52,762 bases of DNA from an uncultured Oscillospiraceae bacterium (GTDB taxonomy: Bacteria; Bacillota_A; Clostridia; Oscillospirales; Oscillospiraceae), in NCBI GenBank assembly GCA_910579155.1, contig CAJTTS010000017.1:1-52762 (forward strand). The letters run 5' to 3'. The notes under the pieces were generated by a model, which saw only the letters and a list, made by a program, of their open reading frames with translations, had not been told where the DNA came from and searched no databases. Shown in pieces: positions 44,265 through 52,762 of this stretch (its first letter is position 1; the number at the start of each line of letters is the position of its first letter). Position numbers and translations under genes: made by a program.

Positions 44265-44498
44265 TCAGAGATCCAGATGCTCCTGCATGTACTTGTGCAG
44301 GTCCCCGACCGTGACGATGGACTCGATCTCGTCGCTGTCCATCTCCTCCATGCCGAACTCATCCTCCAACGCCATGGACAGGTCCATCAAATCCACGGAA
44401 TCCGCGCCCAGGTCGTCCACAAAGGCAGTATCGGCGGTTATGGTCTCGGGCTCTACACCGAATTGCTCGGCGATCAGTTTACAAAGTTTCTCAAACAT
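44265..44498 (-). CDS. acpP: Acyl carrier protein
   Basis: The 77-residue carrier for fatty acid synthesis. The 4'-phosphopantetheine serine is Ser34 in GADSVDLMDL, on an acidic four-helix protein. AAAGGAG stands before the ATG. It has a strong promoter of its own (44536-44564) 16 bases beyond the plsX stop region, with a dyad over the -35, and a terminator after it; so it is expressed apart from plsX and rnc. Confidence 0.95.
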   Translation of the reverse strand: MFEKLCKLIAEQFGVEPETITADTAFVDDLGADSVDLMDLSMALEDEFGMEEMDSDEIESIVTVGDLHKYMQEHLDL

Positions 44499-44535
44499 CT
44501 TGTAGCAGCTCCTTTATGTTGCGTTAATCAAGAAC

Positions 44536-44564
44536 ATAATAGGTGCTTTGCCGTCGGCTGTCAA
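44536..44564 (-). promoter_or_regulatory. Promoter of acpP
   Basis: Minus strand TTGACA (44564-44559), 17-base spacer, TATTAT (44541-44536). Confidence 0.8.
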
Positions 44565-44578
44565 TAGTATTTTTGACA
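44559..44578. promoter_or_regulatory. Dyad over the acpP -35 box
   Basis: TGTCAA and TTGACA flank 8 bases in perfect inverted symmetry, one arm being the -35 box itself. It could be an operator for a fatty-acid regulator; the sequence does not match the FapR or FabT sites that I know. Confidence 0.4.
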
Positions 44579-44592
44579 ATTTTTTTGTCGCC

Positions 44593-45642
44593 TCAGCTTT
44601 CTCCGTCTCCGGTCATGACAGAACGGGCGGGCAGGCGCATGTATTCCACGTTTTCCGTGATATCCTCAATCATGCCGGAGCGCTTGAACTCCAGCGCCTG
44701 GCGAATGGCGTTCTTCATCGCGTAGCCGTTGGAAGAGCCATGGGCCTTAATAACCGGCTTGGAGATGCCCACTAGCGCGGTGCCCCCCACCTCGTTGGAA
44801 TCCAGCAGCTTTTTGAAGTCCCGCAGTTCGCCCTTCATCAGAAGGGCGGCGAGCTTGGTCTTCAAGCCCTTCATAAACATCTTCTTCATCTCACGGCTGA
44901 GGAACAGCCCAGCGCCCTCTACTGCCTTGAGGAAAATATTGCCGGAGTAGCCGTCCGCTACGATCACGTCCACAGCGCCCTCCACCGCCTCCCGGGCCTC
45001 CACGTTGCCCACGAAGTTGATGCGCCCCTCTTCCTTGGCCTTTTGTAGCAGCTTGTACGCCTCCCGCTGGAGGTCAGTGCCCTTGGAGGGCTCTGTGCCG
45101 ATGTTCAGCAGCCCCACCTTGGGCTCGGGACGGCCCAGTACCCGTTCCGCGTAGTAGCTACCCATGAAGGCGAACTGGAGCAGGAATTCCGGCGTACCCT
45201 CGGCGGTGGCCCCGCAGTCCACCAGCACAGCCCCGCCGCCGCCTGTGGGCACTACGGGGGCCATAGCCGCCCGGCGGACGCCTTTGATCCGCTTCACCAG
45301 CAGTGTCGCGCCCGACAGCAGCGCCCCCGTGGACCCGGCGGAAACAAAGGCGTCCCCCTCCCCGCTCTTGAGCATGTTCAGCCCCACGGTGAGAGATGAG
45401 TCCTTCTTCTCCTTGAACGCGGTGGCGGGATTGTCGCACATCTCCACCACCTGATCGGCATGGGTAATGGACAGCCCCTGGGGCAACTCGCCCACCCCCT
45501 CCTCCTTGAGGGCTTCCAGGACGTCCTCCCCCCGACCCACCAGGACCACCTCTACCCCGTACTCCTTGATCGCCTGCAAGGCGCCCTGCACCGGAGCCAG
45601 AGGGGCGTTGTCGCCGCCCATGGCGTCTACAATAATGCGCAT
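44593..45642 (-). CDS. plsX: Phosphate acyltransferase PlsX
   Basis: PlsX makes acyl-phosphate from acyl-ACP for phospholipid synthesis. The 349-residue protein has the family features MRIIVDAMGGDNAP at the start, FVSAGSTGALLSGATLLVKR, GLLNIGTEPSKGTDLQREAY, and VADGYSGNIFLKAVEG. AAAGGAGG precedes the ATG. It is followed by acpP and rnc, the usual order. Confidence 0.96.
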   Translation of the reverse strand: MRIIVDAMGGDNAPLAPVQGALQAIKEYGVEVVLVGRGEDVLEALKEEGVGELPQGLSITHADQVVEMCDNPATAFKEKKDSSLTVGLNMLKSGEGDAFVSAGSTGALLSGATLLVKRIKGVRRAAMAPVVPTGGGGAVLVDCGATAEGTPEFLLQFAFMGSYYAERVLGRPEPKVGLLNIGTEPSKGTDLQREAYKLLQKAKEEGRINFVGNVEAREAVEGAVDVIVADGYSGNIFLKAVEGAGLFLSREMKKMFMKGLKTKLAALLMKGELRDFKKLLDSNEVGGTALVGISKPVIKAHGSSNGYAMKNAIRQALEFKRSGMIEDITENVEYMRLPARSVMTGDGES

Positions 45643-45656
45643 AGTTCGGCCTCCTT

Positions 45657-46958
45657 TTATAATCTCTCTTTCAACGCGTCCACCAGTGCCAGCGAGCGCT
45701 GGGACAGCTCCGCGTTTTTGTTCCGCTTGCCTCTCACCTTATGGTCTAAGGTCGGCATGATCCCGAAATTGATATTCATGGGCTGAAAGTCGGCGACGCT
45801 CTCGTTGCTGACGTACTGGGCCAGCGCCCCGATGGCGGTCTCCCGGGGAAAGTCCATCGGCTCCTGGCCCCGCAGCCGGCGTGCCAGCTCCACCCCCGCC
45901 AGGAAACCGGAGGCGGTGGACTCCACATACCCCTCCACCCCAGTGATCTGTCCGGCGAAGCAAATCCGTTCGTTTCCCCGCACCCGGTAATAGCGGTCCA
46001 GCAACCGGGGCGAGTTCAAGTACGTATTGCGGTGCATGACCCCGTAGCGCACATATTCCGCGTTTTTCAGCGCCGGGATCATGGAAAACACCCGCTTTTG
46101 CTCCCCCCACTTCAAATGGGTCTGGAAGCCCACCAGGTTATAAAGCGTGCCTTGGGCATTATCCCGGCGGAGCTGCACCACGGCGTAGGGTTCCCGCCCG
46201 GTTTTCGGGTCAGGCAATCCCTTGGGCTTCAGCGGCCCGAAGGACAGCGTCTGCACCCCCCGCCGGGCCATGACCTCCACAGGCATACACCCCTCGAACA
46301 CGCGCTTGTCATCAAAGCCGTGGACCTCCGCTTCTTTAGCGGCGCACAGCTCTTTCCAGAAAGCCAGATATTCTTCCTCGCTGAGGGCACAGTTGATATA
46401 GTCCGCCGTCCCCTTGTCGTAGCGGGAGGCAAACCAGGCGTGGTCCATGTCGATGCTCTCAAAGGTGACGATAGGGGCCGCCGCGTCGAAAAAGTTGAGG
46501 TAGCTGTCCTCTGGGAACAGCTCTGCGATAGCCTGGGACAGCGCGTCCGAGGTCAGTGGGCCGGAGGCCACCACCACCTCCCCATCGGGGATAGCAGCCA
46601 CCTCCCCCTCCTCCACGGTAATGTTGGTGTGGCTGCGAATCGCATCAGTGACGGCAGCGGAGAAACCCTCCCGGTCCACGGCAAGAGCTCCGCCCGCCTC
46701 TACGCGGGTCTGGTCGGCGCAGCGCAGGATCAGCGACCCACACCGACGCAACTCCTCCTTCAGCAGTCCCACGGCGTTCTCCAACTGGTCTGAGCGCAAG
46801 GAGTTGGAGCACACTAGCTCAGCAAAGCCGGGACTATGGTGGGCAGGGGTCATTTTGTGGGGCTTCATCTCGGCCAGCGTGACGCAGAGCCCCCGCTGGG
46901 CGAGCTGCCAGGCGCACTCGCACCCGGCCAGCCCCGCGCCGATAACGGTTACATTCAT
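45657..46958 (-). CDS. trmFO: tRNA (uracil-54-C5)-methyltransferase, folate/FAD-dependent
   Basis: TrmFO makes ribothymidine at tRNA position 54 using methylene-THF and FADH2. The 433-residue protein begins with the FAD motif TVIGAGLAGCECAWQLAQRG and contains AHHSPGFAELVCSNSLRSD, VEVMARRGVQTLSFGPLKP, and CFAGQITGVEGYVESTASG. The ATG at 46958 has AGAGGGA 9 bases upstream; a TTG 6 bases earlier is also possible. It follows topA, as in many Firmicutes. Confidence 0.96.
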   Translation of the reverse strand: MNVTVIGAGLAGCECAWQLAQRGLCVTLAEMKPHKMTPAHHSPGFAELVCSNSLRSDQLENAVGLLKEELRRCGSLILRCADQTRVEAGGALAVDREGFSAAVTDAIRSHTNITVEEGEVAAIPDGEVVVASGPLTSDALSQAIAELFPEDSYLNFFDAAAPIVTFESIDMDHAWFASRYDKGTADYINCALSEEEYLAFWKELCAAKEAEVHGFDDKRVFEGCMPVEVMARRGVQTLSFGPLKPKGLPDPKTGREPYAVVQLRRDNAQGTLYNLVGFQTHLKWGEQKRVFSMIPALKNAEYVRYGVMHRNTYLNSPRLLDRYYRVRGNERICFAGQITGVEGYVESTASGFLAGVELARRLRGQEPMDFPRETAIGALAQYVSNESVADFQPMNINFGIMPTLDHKVRGKRNKNAELSQRSLALVDALKERL

Positions 46959-47086
46959 GCTCAAGCTTCCCTCTCTCTATGGTTGGAACAACCAATTAAA
47001 TAATCCAGTGAAACGTCAAAAAGTCGGTTCATTTAATCAAGCTGGGAAAGTCCGATATCGATTGGCTTTGGAGCTATACCGTCGAC

Positions 47087-49414
47087 TCACTCCGCCGCCT
47101 TTTTTGCAGTCTTTTTCACCGTCGTTTTCTTGGTCGCGGCCGTCTTTTTCGCAGTGGTGGTCTTGGTGGTAGATGCAGTCTTTTTGGTGGTACTTTTCTT
47201 CACCGCAGTTTTCTTGGCCGCGGGCTTCTCCCCCGCCGCCTGGGCGCTCTCGCCCTCCGCTCCGTCCTCCGTCTTTTTCTTGTACCCGCCCCGCTTGTCC
47301 TCGGGCAGGAAGTTGGAGCAATCCGGATTGATGCAGAAGGGCCGCTTGAATCCCCGTCCGGACAGCTTGAACATGGTCCAGCCGCAGACAGGACAATTAT
47401 CCTTCACCGGCACGTCCCAGGTCATGAAATCACACCGTTTTTCCTCCACCTTGCTGTTCAGGTACTCGCAGCAATAGTACGTGTACTGCTTGTTGTTCTT
47501 TTTGCTCACGCCGGTCCGCTTCACCAGCCGTCCGCCGCACTTGGGGCACTTCCCCGGCATCTCCACCACCAGCGGCTTGGTAAAGGTGCACTCCGGCCAG
47601 CCTGGGCAGGCCAAAAACCGCCCGAATCGGCCCATTTTTACCACCATTTTTTTGCCGCACAGGTCGCACACCTCATCCGACTCCTCGTCAGGCACCTTGA
47701 TGCGCTCGCCATCCAGTTCGGATTCGGCCTTTTTCAGCTCTGCGTCAAAATCTGTATAGAACTCGCTGAGCACCTGCCTCCACTGGGCTTCACCGGCCTC
47801 CACCTTATCCAGGCGGCTCTCCATTTGGGCGGTGAAATCGGTATCCACAATGTCCGGGAATTTCTCCTTCATCAGCCCTGTGACCACCTCGCCCAGGGGC
47901 GTGGGTCGGAGGTATTTGCCTTCCTTTACCACATACTGCCGGTCGGTGATGGTAGAAATCGTAGGCGCGTAGGTGGACGGACGGCCCACCCCCTTCTCTT
48001 CCAGCGCCTTGATGAGGGTGGCCTCAGTAAACCGGGCCGGGGGCTGGGTAAAATGCTGCGCGGGGGCCAGACCGTTGAGCTTGAGGCACTCCCCTTCCTT
48101 TAAATCGGGCAGCGGAGACTGGGGAGCCTCCTCATCCTCATCCCGGCTTTCCTCATAAACCGCCGTAAAGCCACTAAACTTCACAGAGGAATGACTGGCC
48201 CGGAAACGGTACCCCGCGGCCTCCGTCTCAATGGTAACGCTATCGTACACCGCCCCCGCCATCTGGCAGGACAGGAATCGGCTCCAGATCAGTTTATAGA
48301 GGCGGTACTGGTCTGCGGTAAGGCTCTTTTTCAAATCCTCCGGGGTCAGGTTCACATCGGAGGGGCGAATAGCCTCATGGGCGTCCTGGGCGTTGCCCTT
48401 GGACTTGAACCGCCGGGTCTGCGCCGGGTAATACTGCTTACCGTATCTGGCCTCGATGAAGGTCTTGGCCGCCGCCAGCGCCTCCTCAGACAGTCGCAGA
48501 GAGTCGGTACGCATATAGGTGATAAGGCCCACGGTACCCACGCCCTCAATGTCCACGCCCTCGTAGAGCTGCTGGGCGATGGACATGGTGCGCCGGGGGA
48601 TCATGTTCAGCTTGCGGGACGCCTCTTGCTGGAGGGTGGATGTGGTGAACGGAGGGGCGGGGTTGCGATTCTTGTCCTGCCGTTTCACACCAGTCACCGT
48701 AAAGGCAGATTCCTTCACGGCGTTTACAATGCTGTCCACCTGCTCTTTGCTATTCAGCTCCATCCGCTTTTCTTTCCCGTAGAAGTCCGCCTTGAACCCC
48801 CCCGGGTTGGGAGCGATACGGGACAAGTCTGCAGTAATGGACCAATACTCCTGCGGCGTAAATGCGCGGATTTCCTCCTCCCGCTCCACCGCCAGCCGGG
48901 TAGCCACGGACTGCACCCGTCCGGCGGACAGCCCCCGGTGGATTTTCTTCCACAACAGCGGCGAAAGCTGATAGCCCACGATGCGATCCAGCACACGCCG
49001 TGCCTGCTGCGCATCCACCAAATCCTGGTCGATATCCCTGGGGTTGGCAATGGACTCCTTGATCACCTTCTGGGTGATCTCGTTGAAGGTAACCCGGCAA
49101 GTCTTCTCCTTGGGTACGCCAAGCACACTCTGAAGGTGCCAGGAGATGGCCTCCCCTTCCCGGTCAGGGTCGGTAGCCAGATAAATTTTGTCGCTGGCCT
49201 TGGCGGATTTGCGCAGGTCCTTGATGACATCCGCCTTATCCTTGATGTTTTCATAGTCCGGCTCGAAGGTGCCCACATCCACGCCCAGCTTGCTCTTGGG
49301 CAGGTCTCGGATGTGGCCCATGGACGCCTTCACTTCAAAGCCAGGACCCAGATATTTTCCGATGGTTTTCGCCTTGGCTGGCGACTCCACGATGACCAAA
49401 TTTGTGTTTGCCAT
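47087..49414 (-). CDS. topA: DNA topoisomerase I
   Basis: A 775-residue type IA topoisomerase that relaxes negative supercoils. The TOPRIM domain starts at VIVESPAKAKTIGKYLG, with TDPDREGEAISWHL. The active-site Tyr300 is in GLITYMRTDS. Three C4 zinc fingers follow (CDLCGKK..., CPKCGGR..., CPVCGWT...). The last ~55 residues are Lys/Thr/Ala-rich, rising in repeats of KKT, and probably bind DNA non-specifically. It is in the dprA-topA-trmFO cluster. Confidence 0.97.
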   Translation of the reverse strand: MANTNLVIVESPAKAKTIGKYLGPGFEVKASMGHIRDLPKSKLGVDVGTFEPDYENIKDKADVIKDLRKSAKASDKIYLATDPDREGEAISWHLQSVLGVPKEKTCRVTFNEITQKVIKESIANPRDIDQDLVDAQQARRVLDRIVGYQLSPLLWKKIHRGLSAGRVQSVATRLAVEREEEIRAFTPQEYWSITADLSRIAPNPGGFKADFYGKEKRMELNSKEQVDSIVNAVKESAFTVTGVKRQDKNRNPAPPFTTSTLQQEASRKLNMIPRRTMSIAQQLYEGVDIEGVGTVGLITYMRTDSLRLSEEALAAAKTFIEARYGKQYYPAQTRRFKSKGNAQDAHEAIRPSDVNLTPEDLKKSLTADQYRLYKLIWSRFLSCQMAGAVYDSVTIETEAAGYRFRASHSSVKFSGFTAVYEESRDEDEEAPQSPLPDLKEGECLKLNGLAPAQHFTQPPARFTEATLIKALEEKGVGRPSTYAPTISTITDRQYVVKEGKYLRPTPLGEVVTGLMKEKFPDIVDTDFTAQMESRLDKVEAGEAQWRQVLSEFYTDFDAELKKAESELDGERIKVPDEESDEVCDLCGKKMVVKMGRFGRFLACPGWPECTFTKPLVVEMPGKCPKCGGRLVKRTGVSKKNNKQYTYYCCEYLNSKVEEKRCDFMTWDVPVKDNCPVCGWTMFKLSGRGFKRPFCINPDCSNFLPEDKRGGYKKKTEDGAEGESAQAAGEKPAAKKTAVKKSTTKKTASTTKTTTAKKTAATKKTTVKKTAKKAAE

Positions 49415-49424
49415 GTTTCCTCAA

Positions 49425-50666
49425 CTACTCCATTTTCAATTTGACGGCGGCCCGGAACCGTTTGCCGCTCTCCTCCGCCACATACCCCTGGATTTGGAGC
49501 AGGGTCATGGCGGACATCACCCGCCGGGCAGGGATCTGGGTACGCTCCACCAGATCGTCGGCCACCATCGCGCCTCCGTCCAAGGCCAGCAACAGCGCCC
49601 TCTGGTCATCGGTCAGCTTATCCTTGCAGTCCACCCAGCGGAGCACTGGCAGCCCGTCCTTTTTTTCTTGGGCGGGCTTTTCCTTTTCCTGCACAGGCTC
49701 CCGCCGCTCTGGAACCACTGCGGCGCCTTCCAGCCGCTGCGCCTCCGCTTCTCGGGAGGGAAATGCGTCCCATCCCAGCTTCAGCTTACCGGGGAACTGA
49801 TCCACAAACTCGCATAGCACATCGTCCGCGTTCAGGATCAGCTTCGCCCCCTCCTGGATCAGGCGGTTGGTGCCCTCGCTCTCCGGCGCGCCCACCGGGC
49901 CAGGAACCGCAAATACCTCCCGTCCCTGTTCCGAGGCGTGGTTTACCGTCAGCAGCGTGCCGCCATAGCGACCGCTCTCCACGGCAATAACGCCCACGGA
50001 CAGGCCGCTGATGATGCGGTTGCGGATGGGGAAGTTTGAGCCTTTTGTCTCCGTCCCAGGCGGGTACTCAGAGATTAGCACACCTACCGCCGCCACATCC
50101 TCATAGAGGTCTTTGTGGTACTTGGGGTAAACCACGTCAATGCCGCCGCCCAGCACTGACACCACCGGCCCGCCCATTTTCAGCGCGCCCCGTATAGAAG
50201 CGGCGTCGATGCCTTGGGCGATCCCAGACACAATCAGGGCCCCGTTTTGGGTGAGCTCGGCGGCCAATTTGGAGGCGACTTGGACGCCATAGGGCGTGGC
50301 GGCTCGTGTACCCACCATAGCGATGGCTACTTCCTCGTCAAAGGCAATCTGCTTCCCCTTCCAATACAGCACCATGGGTGGCTGGTGGATGGCCTTCAAG
50401 CGCTCCGGATAGGTGGCGTCCTGAAGGGTCAGCAGGTGGATGCCCAGCCGGTCGCAGTCTCCCAGCACTTCGTCGGCCTGGGACAGCGATTTATCCATCA
50501 GAGAGCGGATGGTGGCCTGGGACAGCCCGCCCACCTGGGCATAGGCCTCCTCGTCGGCGGCGTGGGCCTGCTCCGGCGTGCCGAAGCGCTCCAGCACCCG
50601 CACAGCGTTCTGTCCCGCCAGCCCTTTGCGCTGGGTGAGCCATATCCAATGCTTCAGATTAGACAT
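49425..50666 (-). CDS. dprA: DNA-processing protein DprA
   Basis: DprA loads RecA on incoming single-stranded DNA during transformation. The 413-residue protein has an N-terminal helix-hairpin-helix region (LAGQNAVRVLERFG), the Rossmann-type SMF domain with VGTRAATPYGVQVASKLA, VVSVLGGGIDVVYPKYHKDL and AVESGRYGGTL, and a C-terminal winged helix (LVERTQIPARRVMSAMTLLQ). GGGAGGG with 8-base spacing fixes the start at 50666. DprA is common in non-competent bacteria too, so competence is not implied. Confidence 0.95.
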   Translation of the reverse strand: MSNLKHWIWLTQRKGLAGQNAVRVLERFGTPEQAHAADEEAYAQVGGLSQATIRSLMDKSLSQADEVLGDCDRLGIHLLTLQDATYPERLKAIHQPPMVLYWKGKQIAFDEEVAIAMVGTRAATPYGVQVASKLAAELTQNGALIVSGIAQGIDAASIRGALKMGGPVVSVLGGGIDVVYPKYHKDLYEDVAAVGVLISEYPPGTETKGSNFPIRNRIISGLSVGVIAVESGRYGGTLLTVNHASEQGREVFAVPGPVGAPESEGTNRLIQEGAKLILNADDVLCEFVDQFPGKLKLGWDAFPSREAEAQRLEGAAVVPERREPVQEKEKPAQEKKDGLPVLRWVDCKDKLTDDQRALLLALDGGAMVADDLVERTQIPARRVMSAMTLLQIQGYVAEESGKRFRAAVKLKME

Positions 50667-50689
50667 AACGGACTCCCTCCCTGTTCCCC

Positions 50690-51463
50690 CTATTTTCCAT
50701 CGTTCCGCGCCATCTCCCATAGCACCACGGAAGCGGCCACAGCGGCGTTCAGCGACTCGCAACGGGCACGCATGGGGATCTTAACCGTCTTTCCACACAG
50801 CTCCAGCGCCTGCCGGGACACGCCCCGTCCCTCGCTGCCGATAACCACCGCCGCCTGGTCAAACGAAACGTCACGGATATCCTCCGTATCCTCCCGTAAC
50901 GCGGTAGCGTATAGCGGAATGCCTGCCCGGACCAGCTTTTCCGCCGCTGTTTCCAGCGTACTTTCATAGGCCGGAAGGCGGAACACCGCCCCCATCGTGG
51001 CCCGCACCGTCTTGGGGTTCCAGGGGTCGGCGCAGCCGTTGCACAGGATCAGCCCGTCCACCCCAAAGGCGTCGGCAGTCCGCCAGATGGCGCCCACATT
51101 GCCTGGGTCCCGGACGCCGTCCAGCACTAGATAACGTTCGCCTGTCAATTCCCCCGGCATGGCAAGAGCTTTCCCCTTACAGAGGAAAACAATACCTTGG
51201 GGGCTCTCCGTGTCCGCAATGGAGGCCAGCAGACTGTCCGCCACCTCCACCACCCGCACCAAGCCGGGCAACTCCGGCAGAGACACGCCGGTGGCGAAGA
51301 TCACCGCCTCCAGCTCCGCCCCCCAGCGTAGCGCCTCGGTCAGCAGCTTGGGACCCTCGGCAGCAAACCTCCCCTCCTCCCGGCGGAAAGAGCGACGGCT
51401 GTTCAGCTTCCGCACACGGGTCAACAGAGGGTTGGCCCGGCTGGTGATGATTTCCCGCTCCAT
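50690..51463 (-). CDS. TrmH/SpoU-family RNA 2'-O-methyltransferase
   Basis: A 257-residue SPOUT methyltransferase. The N-terminal RNA-binding segment is SRANPLLTRVRKLNSRRSFR. The trefoil-knot AdoMet site is made of VLDGVRDPGNVGAIWRTADA, AAVVIGSEGRGVS and IPMRARCESLNAAVAASVVL. It should methylate rRNA or tRNA; the position is not certain. AGGAGGG 8 bases before the ATG at 51463 fixes the start. It leads the dprA-topA-trmFO run. Confidence 0.93.
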   Translation of the reverse strand: MEREIITSRANPLLTRVRKLNSRRSFRREEGRFAAEGPKLLTEALRWGAELEAVIFATGVSLPELPGLVRVVEVADSLLASIADTESPQGIVFLCKGKALAMPGELTGERYLVLDGVRDPGNVGAIWRTADAFGVDGLILCNGCADPWNPKTVRATMGAVFRLPAYESTLETAAEKLVRAGIPLYATALREDTEDIRDVSFDQAAVVIGSEGRGVSRQALELCGKTVKIPMRARCESLNAAVAASVVLWEMARNDGK

Positions 51464-51488
51464 GGCGTTCCCTCCTGTTTCAATGCGC

Positions 51489-51523
51489 AAAAGCATACCG
51501 GCGGCCGCGCCGGTATGCTTTTT
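51489..51523 (-). terminator. Terminator of the gene interrupted by the element
   Basis: A perfect 14-bp stem (51489-51502 with 51509-51522) with a 6-base loop, 6 bases after the stop of a gene stub (51529). A/T-runs flank both sides, so it ended the ancestral gene upstream of the RNA methyltransferase. Confidence 0.8.
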
Positions 51524-51528
51524 GAGTC

Positions 51529-51636
51529 TTAATCCAGCGGCTTCATCGTGGGGAATTGTTTCTCCACTCCGCATACCGTTACATAAGTTATCAAATCGTA
51601 ACCATTCATACCAGTTTCCCTAACTTTCTCGGCATA
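51529..51636 (-). pseudogene. 3' stub of the gene at the integration site
   Basis: An open frame of 35 codons ends in TAA at 51529, directly before a strong terminator. It reads ...RETGMNGYDLITYVTVCGVE then KQFPTMKPLD. It has no ribosome site and is closed upstream by TAA at 51637, inside AT-rich element DNA. I read it as the C-terminal end of a chromosomal gene whose 3' end was used as an attachment site and separated from its body by the integrase element. The parent gene is not recognised. Confidence 0.5.
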
Positions 51637-51668
51637 TTATTACTTAGCGTTACACAGTGTATTCCGTG

Positions 51669-51692
51669 ATTTGTCGTAAAATTTGTCGTAAA
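51669..51692. repeat. Tandem 12-base repeat beside the integrase gene
   Basis: ATTTGTCGTAAA occurs twice back to back, 2 bases beyond the integrase stop at 51695. Short direct repeats at an element end are typical of integrase arm-type binding sites. Confidence 0.6.
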
Positions 51693-51694
51693 AC

Positions 51695-52762
51695 TCAGCT
51701 TATCTTAATTTTGCCCTCCAGGTTGGCAAACGATTCCATCTTCTTCTCTTTGGTGGCCTCGTTATACACGTCCATTGTAGTTTCAATATTCCGATGCCCC
51801 ATGATTTCCTGGATAATCTTGATATTCGGCTCGTTCTCACAAAGCCTTGTGCAAAAAGTGTGTCGTAGGTTGTGAACGGAGAAATGCGGTAACTGCACCG
51901 CTCCAGTTTCTCCTGCCTCAATGTTATGGTCCCGGATGATGCGCCAGATGGCCCGATTAACTAGATGTGGAATGAGAACCTCCTGAAAACGATTTTGGAA
52001 GATAAAGCCGGAATAGCCATCTATCTCGGATCGTGTAAAGCCATGCTCCATTTGTTTCAACCTTTCGTCTAACAAGGCCCGCTTTACATCATCAAACATC
52101 GGAATAATGCGAATACCTGCTTTCGTCTTCGGGGTTGTGATGTGGATCTCCATATTCCCGGCTTCCGTGACTCGATGAATAAGATTGTGGTTTACATTAA
52201 TAATTTTACCTTTGAAATCGCAGTCTTCCCACCGAAGACCAAGGCACTCGCCTATCCTCATTCCAGTACCAAGCAACACGGTAAACAAGTTAGACCAGTG
52301 GCGGTAAGTTGGAGACCGTGCCACAAAATCAACGAATGCCTCCTGCTCAGGAACTGTCAGTGCGTGACGCTTGGGCTTCTCCCAGTCATGGCTCTTCTTG
52401 ATTTCAGCGATCACCCCATCGGTAGGGTTGATACGAATGTAACCGTCCTTGACCGCCACATTAAACACCGGATGCAAAATTGTCTGGATGATTTCGACGC
52501 TGTTTGGCTTAAATCCGTGTTTCAGAAGCTCGCCATAGAATTTCTTTATGTCGCTGTACCTGATACTGGCAATATCCCGCATTCCAATATTTTCTTTAAT
52601 GTATTTTGTGTACATATATTTATAATTTGTTCGGGTAGATGCCTTGAGCTCATACTTGGTTGCGATATAGTCTTCCCAAAAATCATTGAGCGTCATCCTG
52701 GCAGCGGCAAATGAGTTGATACCATCTTGCGTATCACGGAGTACTTTTGCCTCCATATCCCT
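51695..52762 (-). CDS. Tyrosine integrase of an integrative element, truncated by the window end
   Basis: A tyrosine recombinase of the Tn916/phage-integrase type. The core-binding domain (about 20-115; RMTLNDFWEDYIATKYELKA) and catalytic domain are complete, with Arg167 (GTGMRIGECLGLRW), His295/Arg298 (SVHNLRHTF), His321 (MGHRNIETT) and the nucleophile Tyr331, counting from an internal ATG at 52756. The frame is open to the window edge, so the N-terminal arm-binding domain lies outside. The gene ends near the element boundary, the normal place for an integrase. Its lower GC fits horizontal transfer. Confidence 0.92.
   Translation of the reverse strand, partial: RDMEAKVLRDTQDGINSFAAARMTLNDFWEDYIATKYELKASTRTNYKYMYTKYIKENIGMRDIASIRYSDIKKFYGELLKHGFKPNSVEIIQTILHPVFNVAVKDGYIRINPTDGVIAEIKKSHDWEKPKRHALTVPEQEAFVDFVARSPTYRHWSNLFTVLLGTGMRIGECLGLRWEDCDFKGKIINVNHNLIHRVTEAGNMEIHITTPKTKAGIRIIPMFDDVKRALLDERLKQMEHGFTRSEIDGYSGFIFQNRFQEVLIPHLVNRAIWRIIRDHNIEAGETGAVQLPHFSVHNLRHTFCTRLCENEPNIKIIQEIMGHRNIETTMDVYNEATKEKKMESFANLEGKIKIS

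Noticed and set aside
51489..51523. The perfect palindrome near the integrase, considered as an IS inverted repeat.
   Set aside because: It has a terminator shape with a short loop and flanking A/T-runs, and there is no transposase; similar hairpins follow other genes here.

Overview
The window looks like chromosomal DNA of a GC-rich, spore-forming member of the Clostridia, most likely Oscillospiraceae (a Flavonifractor/Pseudoflavonifractor/Lawsonibacter/Oscillibacter-type genome). The reasons are strong AGGAGG-type ribosome sites, spore genes (cotJC-like, gerW/ytfJ, a SleC-like cortex-lytic cluster), an IspH-ribosomal S1 fusion, a DUF4364 protein, a type A RNase P RNA and Clostridia-like gene order. 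The genus is inference; the rest is read from the sequence. Nearly all of the window is ordinary chromosome, packed into operons. Long open frames antisense to these genes are a by-product of the base composition.

Layout. 1-518: a 5'-damaged or partial cotJC. 575-10348 (minus): murD, three M42 aminopeptidases, a methionine gamma-lyase-like PLP enzyme, ligA, an aminotransferase and a membrane-anchored nuclease. 10419-10830: back-to-back promoters for murD and rnpB that share one -35 site. 10951-12377 (plus): an ECF sigma factor and its putative anti-sigma partner. 12537-17811 (plus): pyrC-pyrF-pyrK-pyrD and a histidine phosphatase/GNAT fusion. 17925-20432 (minus): a low-complexity lipoprotein, tRNA-Arg(ACG), and rex translationally coupled to an SLH-domain protein. 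20587-24188 (plus): a SleC-like cluster split over separate genes, a DUF4364 protein and a CmpB-family membrane protein. 24256-30395 (minus): a BMP-type nucleoside ABC importer and deoC. 30605-31390 (plus): an HTH protein with decapeptide repeats. 31434-38513 (minus): a GNAT enzyme, a DUF362/ferredoxin protein, ispH-rpsA, plsC, cmk, an HI0933 flavoprotein and an RpiR regulator. 38629-43062 (minus): scpA-scpB-DUF2953-ytfJ-dac-rluB. 43105-51463 (minus): an RNA methyltransferase, dprA, topA, trmFO, plsX, acpP, rnc and a frameshifted small membrane protein. 51529-52762: the left end of an integrated element, with a tyrosine integrase running off the window and a stub of the gene it entered.

How the genes work together. 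Much of the window is core growth machinery: cell wall (murD, D-Ala-D-Ala carboxypeptidase), membrane lipid (plsX, acpP, plsC), chromosome (ligA, topA, scpAB), RNA processing (rnpB, rnc, rluB, trmFO) and de novo pyrimidine synthesis (pyrCFKD, cmk). The importer and deoC form a nucleoside uptake and salvage module. The points most worth a second look are the split SleC, the A8 slippery tract in the small membrane protein, the direct repeats beside rex, the structured leader of the BMP lipoprotein gene and the integration boundary.
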